Notes: generated by a model from the sequence alone, not told the origin. A stretch of DNA of 64,000 bases from Streptomyces sp. TLI_171 (GCF_003610255.1 NZ_RAPS01000001.1:3720001-3784000); one strand, 5' to 3'. Counted from the stretch's first letter, positions 32,638 through 40,997 are shown. Translations and numbers: made by a program.

Positions 32638-33492
32638 CTACATCCCCAGCCTGTGGACAGCGTTGCTCCACGCGTCGGCGCAGTGCCGGGGGCTCTCGCC
32701 CTTCGCGCCGGCGGCGGCGAACAGTCGTGCGATGTGCGCCTCCGTCAGGCAGCCGCAGTGGCCGTGTGTGGAGAGCACCGCGAGGAACGCCCCGAACACG
32801 GTGGCGTGCACGGCAGCGGTGGCGGCGGTGATGCGCTGCTCGGCCATGGCGATGCCGCGCTCCAGGTACTTCGGGCTGCGGTGCGGGCAGACCCCGCCGC
32901 CGACCGGCGCGGGGACCGCGGCGCGCATCGGTCGGGCGGGAGCGGGCTCCCGTACCACCATCCCGCGAACGACGTCCGGCAGGGCCGCCACGGTGCCGGT
33001 GCCGGGGCCGAGCCACCGGGCGTAGGACATGGACGACTTGACGTCCACGCCCGGTCGGACGGCGTTGGCGGACGACATGACGCCCCGGTAGATCCAGTGC
33101 TCCCCACGGGTGGTGGCCACGGTCCGGGTCGCGGGCAGGTTCTCCCTGGCCCAGGCGATGGCGTCCGCGTTGTCGAGGTCCACGACCGTGACTCCGGCGC
33201 CGCCCGGGTGGTAGGCGACCGCCGCCGCTACGGCCCAGGCCCGGGCCCACTCGGCGGAGTTGAGGGAGCCGGGGTCGATGGTGGCGGCGGCCCAGCCGTG
33301 GCAGGGGGCCGGGCAGGTGCAGGGGCCGGGGATCTTCATGTTCGGCCGGCCGCCGCACGCGTTGCCGGTGCAGGCGGGGCAGTTGCCGAACGGCACCTTC
33401 CCGGCCCGCAGCGGCAGCACGGGCACGCCGGAGGCGGCCAGAGAGAGCGCCACGGATAGGTGCTCTCCCCGGATGAGGGTGGATTGGGTCAT
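32638..33492 (-). CDS. Bifunctional DNA primase/polymerase (prim-pol)
   Basis: The 284-aa protein shows the AEP prim-pol core: ALSLAASGVPVLPLRAGKVP, the metal-site VVDLDNAD (residues 103-110) and TTRGEHWIYRG. Near the N-terminus there is a Cys-rich zinc segment (CPACTGNACGG, then CTCPAPC). I start it at 33492 (MTQSTLIRG) with GGAGAG upstream; the extension to 33636 crosses the repeat region. It synthesises primers for AICE replication. Confidence 0.92.
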   Translation of the reverse strand: MTQSTLIRGEHLSVALSLAASGVPVLPLRAGKVPFGNCPACTGNACGGRPNMKIPGPCTCPAPCHGWAAATIDPGSLNSAEWARAWAVAAAVAYHPGGAGVTVVDLDNADAIAWARENLPATRTVATTRGEHWIYRGVMSSANAVRPGVDVKSSMSYARWLGPGTGTVAALPDVVRGMVVREPAPARPMRAAVPAPVGGGVCPHRSPKYLERGIAMAEQRITAATAAVHATVFGAFLAVLSTHGHCGCLTEAHIARLFAAAGAKGESPRHCADAWSNAVHRLGM

Positions 33493-33580
33493 GCTGGGTC
33501 TCTCCAGTTCTCTATGCGGATGCTGGAAGACGGCGGCCCCGATTCTTGGCAGAGGGGGGCCGCCGTTGTCGTTCGCCGGA

Positions 33581-33691
33581 CTGTCAGAGCAGGTGTCAGA
33601 CGCGGGTGTCAGAGCGGTGTCAGGCCGCTCTGACACCCGCGTCTGCCTAGGGGTTTGGGTGTCAGGGGGTGTCAGGTGTCAGGGGTGTCAG
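33581..33691. repeat. GTGTCAG repeat cluster at traB 3' end (candidate clt)
   Basis: GTGTCAG occurs exactly at 33593, 33606, 33617, 33659, 33669, 33676 and 33685, inverted at 33630, with CTGTCAG at 33581. The last copy overlaps the translocase stop codon. In Streptomyces plasmids the TraB translocase recognises short direct repeats in the clt locus near the tra gene; these repeats are a natural candidate. They could instead be replication iterons for the adjacent prim-pol. Confidence 0.5.
33599..33643. terminator. 19-bp stem-loop between traB and prim-pol
   Basis: Perfect arms 33599-33617 and 33625-33643 with a 7-nt loop incorporate three of the GTGTCAG boxes. It may end the tra transcript, or be a structured recognition site. 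Confidence 0.65.
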
Positions 33692-35769
33692 ACCAGCGCC
33701 GGGGCGGGGGTGATGCGGTACCGGCCCTTCTGCGCGGCCGGCACCAGGCGACCGTCCTCGACCATGCGTCGGAACTCGCCCGACACCCACGGACGGGAGC
33801 GCCCGAGGCGGGCGGCCTGGTCCATGACGTCCTTCGGGCCGATGACCATCACGCCGCGCTGCTCGAACTCGGCGATGATGCCTTCCATCGCGGCGCGGGC
33901 TTCCTCGGGCGTGAACTCCGGCGCCGGCGCGCCGAGGGTGATCGCGGCCAGGGTGCCCGGGACGGGCGGGAGTTCGGCCTGCGGGTCGAGGTGGGCGTCC
34001 TCCGCGTCCACCCGCCCCACCGCCTCCGGCTCCCGCTCCCGGTCGTCGTCGCTGTCGCCGTCGCTGTCGGCTAGGTACACGCTGCCCTCCCCCGCGTCGT
34101 CGGCGTCTGCGTCGGTGTGGTGGCGGTGGGTGTAGGCGTTGCCGACGGCGGCCGCGGCGGCCTTGGCGGTGATGGGGTCGACGGTGGCTCCGTTGCGGCG
34201 GGCCCACTGGGCGAGCTGTTCCATGACGCGGGCGGCGCTGCCGGTGAAGCGCAGGGTGCGGCTCGGGGCGCTGTAGCGCTGCTCATCCACGCCCGGGGTG
34301 ACCAGGTAGCAGTACCCGGGGCGGCGGTTGCCCCACGCCCCCGGGTGCGCACCCGCGTCCAGCACCGACGGCGGGAGTGCCATGCCCTCGTCCCTCGGGT
34401 CCAGGCCGAAGCACAGCACCGAGGGGATGGACGCGCGGGTGCTGGTGGAGAGCTGGTCGTGGCTCGGGCGCTGGAGCGAGATGACCAGCGAGATGCCCGC
34501 CGACCGGGCCTCTTGGGCGATGCCGGTGAAGGTGTCGTCGCCCATGAACCGCAGGGTGTTGGCGGCTTCCTCGAACCAGCCGACCAGGAACGGCATGCCC
34601 TCACACCCGCACGCCCCTCCCCTGCGGCACGAGTGCGCCGGGTCGGTCTGCGGCTCAGCAGCGGCCGGCACCCACTGGCGGTAGCCGTGCTCACCCAGCC
34701 ACCGGGTCCGGGCGGGGATGACCGCCTGCAGCGCGGTCACCATCGTCTCGGTCGCCGCGCCGCCTTCCACGGCCCAGTCCATGCCGGGCCTCAGCGGACC
34801 GAAGTCCTGGAACGACTTCGGGTCGGAGAACCACACGATGACGTCGCGGCGGCCCATGATCTCGGACACCACGTTCAGCGCTCCGTCGCCCTTGCCGGAG
34901 CCGGTCCCGCCGCAGATCAGCAGGTGCGTCGAGTTGCGGCCCGCCTGCGGGTCGCCGGGCAGCCACAGCACCAGCGGGGACCCGTCGTCGTAGCGGCCGA
35001 TGACCAGCGGATCGGCGATGGAGCCGCCGACGTTCGTGGGCATCTCCCACTCGACCACCTCGGCGAGCATGTCCTTCGGGACCACGGTGAGGGTGCCGCG
35101 CCGGGCGGAGTCCGGGTCGGGCAGGTACCGTACCGCCGTCGGCGCGACGTCGAGGGCGGAGGCGATGTTGCCCAGCGACCGGGCCACGTCGTCGTTCGTC
35201 AACTCGCCAGCAGGCAGCACGATTTCGGCGTTGACCCGATTGGGCTCCACCTCGGTCTTGCGGATCTTCGCCCCGGCGAGCTTCACCTTCTCCAGCAGCG
35301 ACCCGTCCGCGTCGGTCCCGGCCTGGACCGCTTCGGGGTTGCGGCGCATCACCTGACGGACGTTCCACGACAGCGCCAGCGCGCCGCCGCCGATCCAGAA
35401 CGCACCGAAGGTGAAGGAGTTCCAGCCCGCCAGAGCCATCGTCGTGAACCACGTGCTCGCCGCCGCGACCGTGACGGCCGAGTGGAGTCGGCGCTGCTGC
35501 GTGGTGGACTTCCCCGCCCACGCGGTCACCCCGGTCACGGCAACCGATCCGAGGGTCAGGCCGACCGCGTAGCCGGGGGAGCCGTGCGCCGGCACCCACG
35601 CCACCGAACCCGCGAGCCCCGTGGCGGCGGCGAGGATCCACGGCGGGGTGTAGGGCTTGGCGCGGTGGGCGACCCACGCACCGACGCCTTCCAGGGTGCT
35701 GGCACCCTCCAGGGACTCCCGGTGCTGGGCTTCGGCGTCGCCGTTCTTGCTCGTGCTGTTCCTGCCCAT
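33688..35769 (-). CDS. TraB-like FtsK/SpoIIIE DNA translocase
   Basis: The 693-aa protein has N-terminal membrane segments (about residues 43-80 and 97-135), an FtsK-type motor with P-loop GGTGSGKG (287-294), a WFSDPKSFQDF segment, a Walker-B-like VGWFEEAANTL, an acidic linker (DSDGDSDDDRE) and a C-terminal winged helix (AARLGRSRPWVSGEFRRMVE). This matches the single-protein conjugative translocases of AICEs, which move double-stranded DNA. The P-loop is odd: GKG-D replaces the usual GKS/T. Between P-loop and Walker B is a Cys cluster (CRRGGACGCEG). The C-terminal winged helix should recognise clt repeats. Confidence 0.93.
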   Translation of the reverse strand: MGRNSTSKNGDAEAQHRESLEGASTLEGVGAWVAHRAKPYTPPWILAAATGLAGSVAWVPAHGSPGYAVGLTLGSVAVTGVTAWAGKSTTQQRRLHSAVTVAAASTWFTTMALAGWNSFTFGAFWIGGGALALSWNVRQVMRRNPEAVQAGTDADGSLLEKVKLAGAKIRKTEVEPNRVNAEIVLPAGELTNDDVARSLGNIASALDVAPTAVRYLPDPDSARRGTLTVVPKDMLAEVVEWEMPTNVGGSIADPLVIGRYDDGSPLVLWLPGDPQAGRNSTHLLICGGTGSGKGDGALNVVSEIMGRRDVIVWFSDPKSFQDFGPLRPGMDWAVEGGAATETMVTALQAVIPARTRWLGEHGYRQWVPAAAEPQTDPAHSCRRGGACGCEGMPFLVGWFEEAANTLRFMGDDTFTGIAQEARSAGISLVISLQRPSHDQLSTSTRASIPSVLCFGLDPRDEGMALPPSVLDAGAHPGAWGNRRPGYCYLVTPGVDEQRYSAPSRTLRFTGSAARVMEQLAQWARRNGATVDPITAKAAAAAVGNAYTHRHHTDADADDAGEGSVYLADSDGDSDDDREREPEAVGRVDAEDAHLDPQAELPPVPGTLAAITLGAPAPEFTPEEARAAMEGIIAEFEQRGVMVIGPKDVMDQAARLGRSRPWVSGEFRRMVEDGRLVPAAQKGRYRITPAPALV

Positions 35770-35788
35770 GACGGGGCCTCCTGTCGGA

Positions 35789-36310
35789 TCAGAACTGGAA
35801 GGGGCGGTGCTGGGTCTGGGGGCGCTGCGGGGTCATGACGTCGGCGTACTCGCGCTGAAACGCGGCCCACGCGGCGGCGGCGTCCTTCGCGGCGTCGGTC
35901 ATCGCGTCGGCGGCCTTGGCGAGCTTCCGGGCCACCGAGCGGGCCCGCATCTTCTGGCGGAACGCGTGGTCGCCGGGCAGCGGCGGGGCCTGCTCCAGGG
36001 CGGCCTTGAGGATCTCCGCGCCCACCTCGATCTCGATCGCCGAGTACGCGGCGAACGCCCGCAGCGCCTCGCAGTACGAGCGGACGTCGGCCGCGCTGTA
36101 GAACGCGGGCTCCGGGAGGGCGAGTTGGCTGCTGCGGCCCATCCCGGTGCCGGGGTTCGCCGCCGCGCCCATCTGCGGGCCGGTGGTCTTGTTGACGTTG
36201 ATGTTCAGCCCGGGGGAGAACGTCGCCCCGGAGCCGAAGCCGTTACGGGTGCTGCTCGTGCCGGTGCTGCTGGTCGCGCCGCTGTTCGGCGTGTTAGCGC
36301 GGTTGGCCAT
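35789..36310 (-). CDS. AICE transfer-region hypothetical protein
   Basis: The 173-aa protein has a disordered Thr/Ser/Gly/Asn N-terminus (about 65 residues) and a helical second half (YCEALRAFAAYSAIEIEVGA, then KLAKAADAMTDAAKDAAAAW). It sits directly upstream of the TraB gene (19 bp) and is probably cotranscribed. Similar helical proteins are common beside tra in actinomycete elements; the function is unknown. ATG at 36310 with GAGGAA upstream. Confidence 0.7.
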   Translation of the reverse strand: MANRANTPNSGATSSTGTSSTRNGFGSGATFSPGLNINVNKTTGPQMGAAANPGTGMGRSSQLALPEPAFYSAADVRSYCEALRAFAAYSAIEIEVGAEILKAALEQAPPLPGDHAFRQKMRARSVARKLAKAADAMTDAAKDAAAAWAAFQREYADVMTPQRPQTQHRPFQF

Positions 36311-36357
36311 CGCGGTTCCTCCCCGATTCGGGGCCGGGACTGTCCCGGCTCCCCGCC

Positions 36358-36386
36358 CCCGCCCGGCCCTTGAAGGGTCGGGCGGG
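36358..36386 (-). terminator. Intra-operon hairpin in the transfer region
   Basis: CCCGCCCGGCCC and GGGTCGGGCGGG (12-bp arms with one G-T pair) close a TTGAA loop. Located between two codirectional genes, it may act as an attenuator rather than a full terminator. Confidence 0.55.
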
Positions 36387-36398
36387 GACGGGCAGCCG

Positions 36399-36734
36399 TC
36401 AGTTCTGGCGCATGTCGCGGATGATCCACCGGATGACCAGCGCCGCGACCGCGAGCGCCAGCGCCGCCATGCCCACGGCCAGCAGGGCGGCCGTGGTGGC
36501 GAGCAGGACCGGGATCAGCACCGCCGCCGCACCCGCGCCGGCCGCGACGTAGCCGCCCATCCGGGAGACCACCGCACCCGCGTCGGGCCGCGCCGCCACC
36601 GGCGCCGGAGCAGGGGCGGAGAGGAGCTGGGCGTTCTGGTTGGTGCTGAGTTGGGCGGCGACCAGCAGCGCCAGGCGCTCCAGGTCCACGGGTTCGCCGT
36701 CCGGGGCGGGGACGGCGGCAAGGTGACGGTTCAC
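36399..36734 (-). CDS. Small membrane protein of transfer region (Spd-like)
   Basis: The 111-aa protein starts at the GTG at 36734 (NRHLAAVPAP). It has an N-terminal soluble segment and two closely spaced membrane helices (MGGYVAAGAGAAAVLIPVLL and LLAVGMAALALAVAALVIRW) with a short basic tail. Small two-helix proteins in this position correspond to intramycelial-spread (spd) proteins of Streptomyces elements; assignment is by context. Confidence 0.7.
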   Translation of the reverse strand: MNRHLAAVPAPDGEPVDLERLALLVAAQLSTNQNAQLLSAPAPAPVAARPDAGAVVSRMGGYVAAGAGAAAVLIPVLLATTAALLAVGMAALALAVAALVIRWIIRDMRQN

Positions 36735-36754
36735 GGGTGGTTCTCCCTTCCGGT

Positions 36755-37204
36755 TCAGGCGGAGACGATCAGGGCGGAGGCGGTCTCGAAGGCGTGGTGG
36801 AACGCCTGGTCGAGCAGGTAGCCGCCGTTCATGCCGTGGTCGGCGAGACGCACGAACGCGCTCTTCCCGGTGGCGTCGGCGAGGCGGCGCAGCGGTTCGC
36901 GCCGGTCGGCGATGTAGTGCGTGGCGGCCGACAGAGCCAGTCCGGCGGCGACCGGCCCGGGGCGCAGACGGACGCCGAGCAGGCGCGATCCGACCAGCAG
37001 GGCGGCGGCCTGGGTGGCGGTGTAGGTGGCGACGTGGGCGGCGCACGCGGCGCGGCCGGCGGCGCTGGACTGGCCTTCGTTGTGGTCCTGCTGGCCCTTC
37101 GTTCGGGCCTGGTGGTCGCTCTGCACCCAGTGATCGGCGACGTCGGCAGCGGCACGGAGCAGGGCGTACGCGGCGGCGAAACGGGCGGCGCGGTCGGACA
37201 GCAT
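36755..37204 (-). CDS. Membrane-associated DUF3307-like protein
   Basis: The 149-aa protein has histidines and acidic residues spaced as in DUF3307-type membrane proteins (VADHWVQSDHQARTKG, CAAHVATYTATQ, ATHYIADRREPLRRL, DQAFHHAFE). Two or three weak hydrophobic helices are present. The ATG at 37204 gives MLSDRAARFAAAY; the longer ORF to 37576 overlaps the next gene. It is part of the leftward transfer operon. Function unknown; the family name is tentative. Confidence 0.65.
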   Translation of the reverse strand: MLSDRAARFAAAYALLRAAADVADHWVQSDHQARTKGQQDHNEGQSSAAGRAACAAHVATYTATQAAALLVGSRLLGVRLRPGPVAAGLALSAATHYIADRREPLRRLADATGKSAFVRLADHGMNGGYLLDQAFHHAFETASALIVSA

Positions 37205-37260
37205 GACGAACTCCAAAGAGTCTGTGGTGCGCGGAAGTTGATGGTTAGCGCGGGCCGGAC

Positions 37261-37635
37261 TCAGGCGGCGAGCGGGATGCCATCGGCGCAGGGCAGGCAG
37301 GTGCCGAGGTGCGCGGGCAGGACGTATCCGGCGTCGCGCCGGCAGGCGGGGCAGGTGCGGCGGGCCCGGTTCGCAGCATCCAACGCAGCGGCCTTCGCGG
37401 GAGTCATCTCCCGTACGCGGGCCGCGAGTTCGACGCGGTACAGGTAGGCGGCCCGGGGCTGCTTGGAGCGGCGGGACCGCCAGAGGATCTGAGCGGCGAC
37501 GGGCTGACCGCCCGGCCGCAGTCCGCAGGCGCGGAGCTGTCGGCGCGTCATCAGACCGTCGGGCGCCATCCGCCACGGGTAGGTCGGAGTAGCGAAGCGC
37601 TCCCCGGCCGGGTCCCAGAACCGGGGGCGGCTCAC
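37261..37635 (-). CDS. RRQRL motif-type zinc-binding protein
   Basis: The 124-aa protein matches the actinomycete element family defined by an RRQRL-like motif (MTRRQLRACGLRPGGQPV here) and a C-terminal CPACRRD...CLPC pair (about residues 94-116) that should bind zinc. It starts with a GTG at 37635 that overlaps the stop of the DUF2637 gene (GTGA). Members lie in AICE and plasmid transfer regions; a DNA-binding role is probable. Confidence 0.85.
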   Translation of the reverse strand: MSRPRFWDPAGERFATPTYPWRMAPDGLMTRRQLRACGLRPGGQPVAAQILWRSRRSKQPRAAYLYRVELAARVREMTPAKAAALDAANRARRTCPACRRDAGYVLPAHLGTCLPCADGIPLAA

Positions 37636-38606
37636 GCGGCCACCCGCTCAGCGTCAGTGCCCCGCTCGTGCTCCTGGTAGCGGGCGGCGACCCATCCGGT
37701 CGACCAGCCCGTGATCTCGGCGGCGCGGCGCTGCGACACCCCTTCGGCGACAGCGGCGGCGATCACCTCGCGGGCGATTGGCTCGGCCAGCTTCCCCTCG
37801 GTGGCCGGACCGGTCAGCAGGGCTTCGCGGCGCTGCCGCTCCGCCTCGCGCTCACGGCGCTCACGCTCCCGCCGTTCGCGCTCACGCTCGCTCACCTCGC
37901 GCTCACGACGCTCCCGCGCGGCCCGCTCCGCAGCCTCCGCCTCATGCTGAGCGGCCCGCTCCGCAGCCGCCTGGCGGGACCGTTCCTCGCGCTCCTCACG
38001 GGCCATCCGGACTTCGTGCTCACGCTGCTCACGCGCCCGCCGATCCTCCCGGTCCTCGGCCTCGCGGCGGCGGCGCTCGGCGGCCTCGAACTCCTCCAGC
38101 CGCTCCGCCCGCTCCCGCTTCCGCAGGTCCTCCGCGCGCTGCTGACGCTCGGCCCGCTCGGCCCGCTCAGCGTGCTCACGGGCGGCCACAGCCCGGGCGA
38201 TCGCCCGCCGGTAGGCCAGGGACGTCTCGGCCGTGACGATCAGCAGCAGCGGCGCGACGGCGTGCACCGCGACCCCCACCGCATCCTTGTTCAGCGCGGA
38301 TTCGCCCACGTTGAGCAGCAGCGTCGCCAGACCGGTCATCCAACGCAGCACCACCGGCCACCGGCCACCGCCAGCGCCGAGGCGGGCCAGGATGCCGTCC
38401 ATCCGGACCACGATCACCACCGCCCAGTCCACGACCAGCGGCAGGATCGGAGCCGTCCATTCCCACCCGGGCGGGGTGTGGCCGGCCATCAACGGCGTCA
38501 CCGTGAGCATGCTGTACAGCACCGCCCCGAACGTGATCGCCCACGTCCCCGCACTCAACACCCGCTCCGCAGAACGGATCTGCTGCGGCGTCACCATTAC
38601 GTTCAC
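37632..38606 (-). CDS. DUF2637 (SpdB-like) membrane/coiled-coil protein
   Basis: The ~324-aa protein has four membrane helices in the first ~130 residues (TFGAVLYSMLTVTPLM, APILPLVVDWAVVIVV, LRWMTGLATLLLNVG, AVHAVAPLLLIVTAETSL), a ~120-residue Arg/Glu coiled coil and a C-terminal helix-turn-helix (VSQRRAAEITGWSTGWVAAR). This is the DUF2637 family of mycelial-spread proteins. GTG at 38606 follows GCGGGGTG; ATG at 38597 is an alternative. It overlaps the RRQRL gene by 4 bp. Likely in the septal membrane, aiding intramycelial spread with TraB. Confidence 0.87.
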   Translation of the reverse strand: MNVMVTPQQIRSAERVLSAGTWAITFGAVLYSMLTVTPLMAGHTPPGWEWTAPILPLVVDWAVVIVVRMDGILARLGAGGGRWPVVLRWMTGLATLLLNVGESALNKDAVGVAVHAVAPLLLIVTAETSLAYRRAIARAVAAREHAERAERAERQQRAEDLRKRERAERLEEFEAAERRRREAEDREDRRAREQREHEVRMAREEREERSRQAAAERAAQHEAEAAERAARERREREVSERERERRERERREREAERQRREALLTGPATEGKLAEPIAREVIAAAVAEGVSQRRAAEITGWSTGWVAARYQEHERGTDAERVAA

Positions 38607-38703
38607 AGCACACCCCGCAGGCCGCCCCACGAACGGGCCATGAGCACCCACACGCTGTTCGTGAGCACCCGGCTGCGGCGGTGAGCATGCCCCTCGAAGG
38701 CGC

Positions 38704-38988
38704 TCACGCCGCCACCCCCAGCACCGCCGACGAACGGCGGACACCGCTGCGGCGGGCCACGCGGAGCGTACGCGGGGCTGAGTCCATCAGGCGCTCGGCG
38801 TAGGCCGCCAGCTCCGGGTCCTCCCGGCGCAGGTCCGCCAGCACCTCCACCGCCACGTCCATCCGGGCCCGGTACTCCGCCGCCGACTCGCCGACCACGC
38901 CGGCGAACAGCTCCGAGTCCACACCCAACGCCAGCTCCGCGAACTCATCGGAGCCCACGGCGCGCTGGCCTGCAACAATCGACTTCAC
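38704..38988 (-). CDS. Small AICE hypothetical protein, 94 aa
   Basis: The acidic helical protein (MKSIVAGQRAVGSDEFAELA...) ends in a basic tail (RTLRVARRSGVRRSSAVLG). GTG at 38988 with AAGAGG upstream. It is the first gene of the leftward transfer-replication operon, ~97 bp before the DUF2637 gene. No family recognised. Confidence 0.6.
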   Translation of the reverse strand: MKSIVAGQRAVGSDEFAELALGVDSELFAGVVGESAAEYRARMDVAVEVLADLRREDPELAAYAERLMDSAPRTLRVARRSGVRRSSAVLGVAA

Positions 38989-39021
38989 GGGTCAACCTCT
39001 TCCAGTAGGCGGGTCGGCCCA

Positions 39022-39146
39022 GGGCCGCCGCGCGTTCCTTGGCCGGGAGCGCGGCGGCCCGTCTTCGTGGGCCCTGACCACTCGTCACGCACGAGTGGCC
39101 ATGGATTCCGACCCGCCCATATGGGCGGGTCGGTCACCAAAGTGAC
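39022..39146. other. Palindrome-rich non-coding block upstream of gntR
   Basis: The 391-bp gap 38989-39379 contains no gene but four inverted repeats in a row: 12-bp arms 39022-39033/39049-39060; 8-bp arms 39078-39085/39091-39098; a perfect 26-bp palindrome 39108-39133 (CCGACCCGCCCAT and its complement); and GTCAC/GTGAC at 39133-39146. It separates the divergent transfer operon and gntR. Candidate operators, or a structured transfer or single-strand origin. Confidence 0.55.
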
Positions 39147-39311
39147 TCGTTCGTTTGATCAGCACTCTGTTGAGTTAGCAAGGAACTGACGCTTCCTTCG
39201 GGGGGCTATCACCCCACCCCTCTAGGCATGTTCGTGCTAGTCAGAGCAGCCCCAAGAGGGCCCTCTCCGCCGCTCCCGCATCTCTCGGTTGCGACACACT
39301 CAACATAGACA

Positions 39312-39327
39312 ACCTGCCTAGGCAGGT
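39312..39327. promoter_or_regulatory. Perfect 16-bp palindrome upstream of gntR
   Basis: ACCTGCCTAGGCAGGT is fully self-complementary and lies 53 bp before the GntR start codon. Twofold symmetry and position suggest the GntR operator (autoregulation). Confidence 0.55.
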
Positions 39328-39379
39328 CAAGAGACTTGAGTTTCTCGCGTGTGTTGAGCATCTGCCTTAGCATGGGTGC

Positions 39380-40228
39380 ATGAGCCTCGACCCGGATGAC
39401 TCCCGCCCGCCGTATCAGCAGGTCAGCAGCTCTTTGCGGGCCTCGATCCTGACGAAGAAACCCGGCTTCGAAACCGGCGACAAGCTCCCGTCCGGCCCTG
39501 AGCTCGCCAAGCACTTCGGCGTGGCACGCGGCACGATCGACAAGGCTCTCGACCTGCTCAGGACCGAAGGGCTGATCGTGACCCGGCAGGGCAGCGGTTC
39601 CTTCGTCCGCGAGCGCACGTCTCGACCGGTCGGTCTTCGCCCCCACCTCGAAGCAGCATTCGAGCAGCAGCAGGTGACTCTCGACTTCGCAGGCTTCTCC
39701 AGCGAGACGCTCCACAACGCCATGCAGGAACCGCTCGACAAGGTGCGCTCCGGACGGCTGGCCCCGGAGTCCATCACCGTGCGCCTCTTGCTGCCGGACA
39801 CGTCCGAGCCAATGGCCGTGCCCGTGCTGGTGGATGGGCTCAAGGACGAACCCGCGCTCCGGGACCGCGCACGCAACATCGCGGTGACCAACGCTGGCGG
39901 AATCGCCCACTCAGTCGAGATGCTGGCGGAGCTTGGTCTCGTCCAGTCGGCCACGGTTCAGGTGAAGGTGCACCGGGCGTCCAGCCTGTTCAAGCTGTAC
40001 ATCCTGAACCGCTCAGAGGCGTTCTTCGGCTTCTATCCGCTCCGGGAGCGAACGGTGGCCATCGACGGCAACGACCGCACGTTCTACGACGTCACCGGCA
40101 AGGACACCACGCTCTTCCACCATGCCTCCGGCCCAGACGATGCCTCGCTCGGATCGCAGTACGTCCAGCAGGCACAGATGTGGTTCGACAGCGTGTGGTC
40201 CACGATCGCGTACGAGCGCCAGCCGTGA
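39380..40228 (+). CDS. GntR family regulator of the AICE
   Basis: The 282-aa protein has the GntR winged helix at residues 12-75 (YQQVSSSLRASIL, PSGPELAKHFGVARGTIDKA, GLIVTRQGSGSFV) and a C-terminal domain unlike the common FadR or HutC types at a glance (ESITVRLLLPDTSEPMAVPV). GntR-HAD gene pairs recur in AICEs, where the regulator (Pra/KorSA-like role) controls transfer and replication. ATG at 39380. The stop overlaps the HAD gene start (GTGA). It is divergent from the transfer operon across a palindrome-rich gap. Confidence 0.88.
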   Translation: MSLDPDDSRPPYQQVSSSLRASILTKKPGFETGDKLPSGPELAKHFGVARGTIDKALDLLRTEGLIVTRQGSGSFVRERTSRPVGLRPHLEAAFEQQQVTLDFAGFSSETLHNAMQEPLDKVRSGRLAPESITVRLLLPDTSEPMAVPVLVDGLKDEPALRDRARNIAVTNAGGIAHSVEMLAELGLVQSATVQVKVHRASSLFKLYILNRSEAFFGFYPLRERTVAIDGNDRTFYDVTGKDTTLFHHASGPDDASLGSQYVQQAQMWFDSVWSTIAYERQP

Positions 40229-40911
40229 CCGCCTCTCCCCCGTCGCTCGCTGACGTGCTTCGGCCGGTGAAGCACGTCCTGCTCGACTTCGACGGTCCGG
40301 TCTGCTCGGTCTTCGCCGGGCTGCCCGCGCCAGAGGTCGCGCGACAGCTCCTTCAGGGTCTGCTCGCAACCAGCGAGCAGGCTCCGGCCGGAAGTGAAGC
40401 CGAGAGTGACCCTCTTGCCCTCCTCCGGCTGATTGCGGACGCGCGGCCGGACCTGACAGCAGAAGTGGACAACGCGCTTGCGTCGCTTGAGACGGAGGCC
40501 GTTCTGATCGGTTGGCCGAACCCCGGCTGCGAATCGGTTCTCCGCGCCTGCGCCAGATCCGGCCGCTCCGTATCGGTGGTCAGCAACAACGCAGGCGTGG
40601 CGATCGACGCGTATCTGACCGAGCAAGGGCTCAATCGCTACGTGGCAGGCGTCTTCGGGCGGATCCCCGGCGACCCATCGTCCATGAAGCCAAACCCACG
40701 TCTCCTCCTGGAGGCAATGAAGGAAGCTGGCAGCAAGCCGGAGGAGTGCATCTTCATCGGCGACGCAGCCCGGGACGTAGAGGCCGGGAACGCGGCGGGG
40801 GTGGTGACGATCGGATATGCCAACAAGCCAGGGAAAGAAGCGAAGTTGGCCGCTGCTGGCGCGGTAGCCATTGTGGACTCGATGCAGCTCATCGCAGATG
40901 CGATGAGCTGA
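40225..40911 (+). CDS. HAD family hydrolase
   Basis: The 228-aa hydrolase has motif I LLDFDGPV (nucleophile Asp21, Asp23), motif II VVSNNA, a lysine in PSSMKPNP and motif III/IV IFIGDAARDVEAG. A cap domain lies between motifs I and II. It dephosphorylates a small phosphorylated metabolite, identity unknown. GTG overlaps the GntR stop by 4 bp, so both are cotranslated; the HAD may modulate the ligand sensed by the regulator. Confidence 0.88.
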   Translation: MTASPPSLADVLRPVKHVLLDFDGPVCSVFAGLPAPEVARQLLQGLLATSEQAPAGSEAESDPLALLRLIADARPDLTAEVDNALASLETEAVLIGWPNPGCESVLRACARSGRSVSVVSNNAGVAIDAYLTEQGLNRYVAGVFGRIPGDPSSMKPNPRLLLEAMKEAGSKPEECIFIGDAARDVEAGNAAGVVTIGYANKPGKEAKLAAAGAVAIVDSMQLIADAMS

Positions 40912-40997
40912 TCGTGCGGTCGGTGAACCCGTGGACAGCAGCCGCCATCGGCGCCAGCGTGTCCCACAGTCGATGCGGACACCCCTATGGTCTCTCC

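Noticed and set aside
38176-38688. Cys-rich 170-aa protein on the minus strand
   Set aside because: It overlaps the DUF2637 gene in another frame, which has clear membrane helices and a coiled coil.
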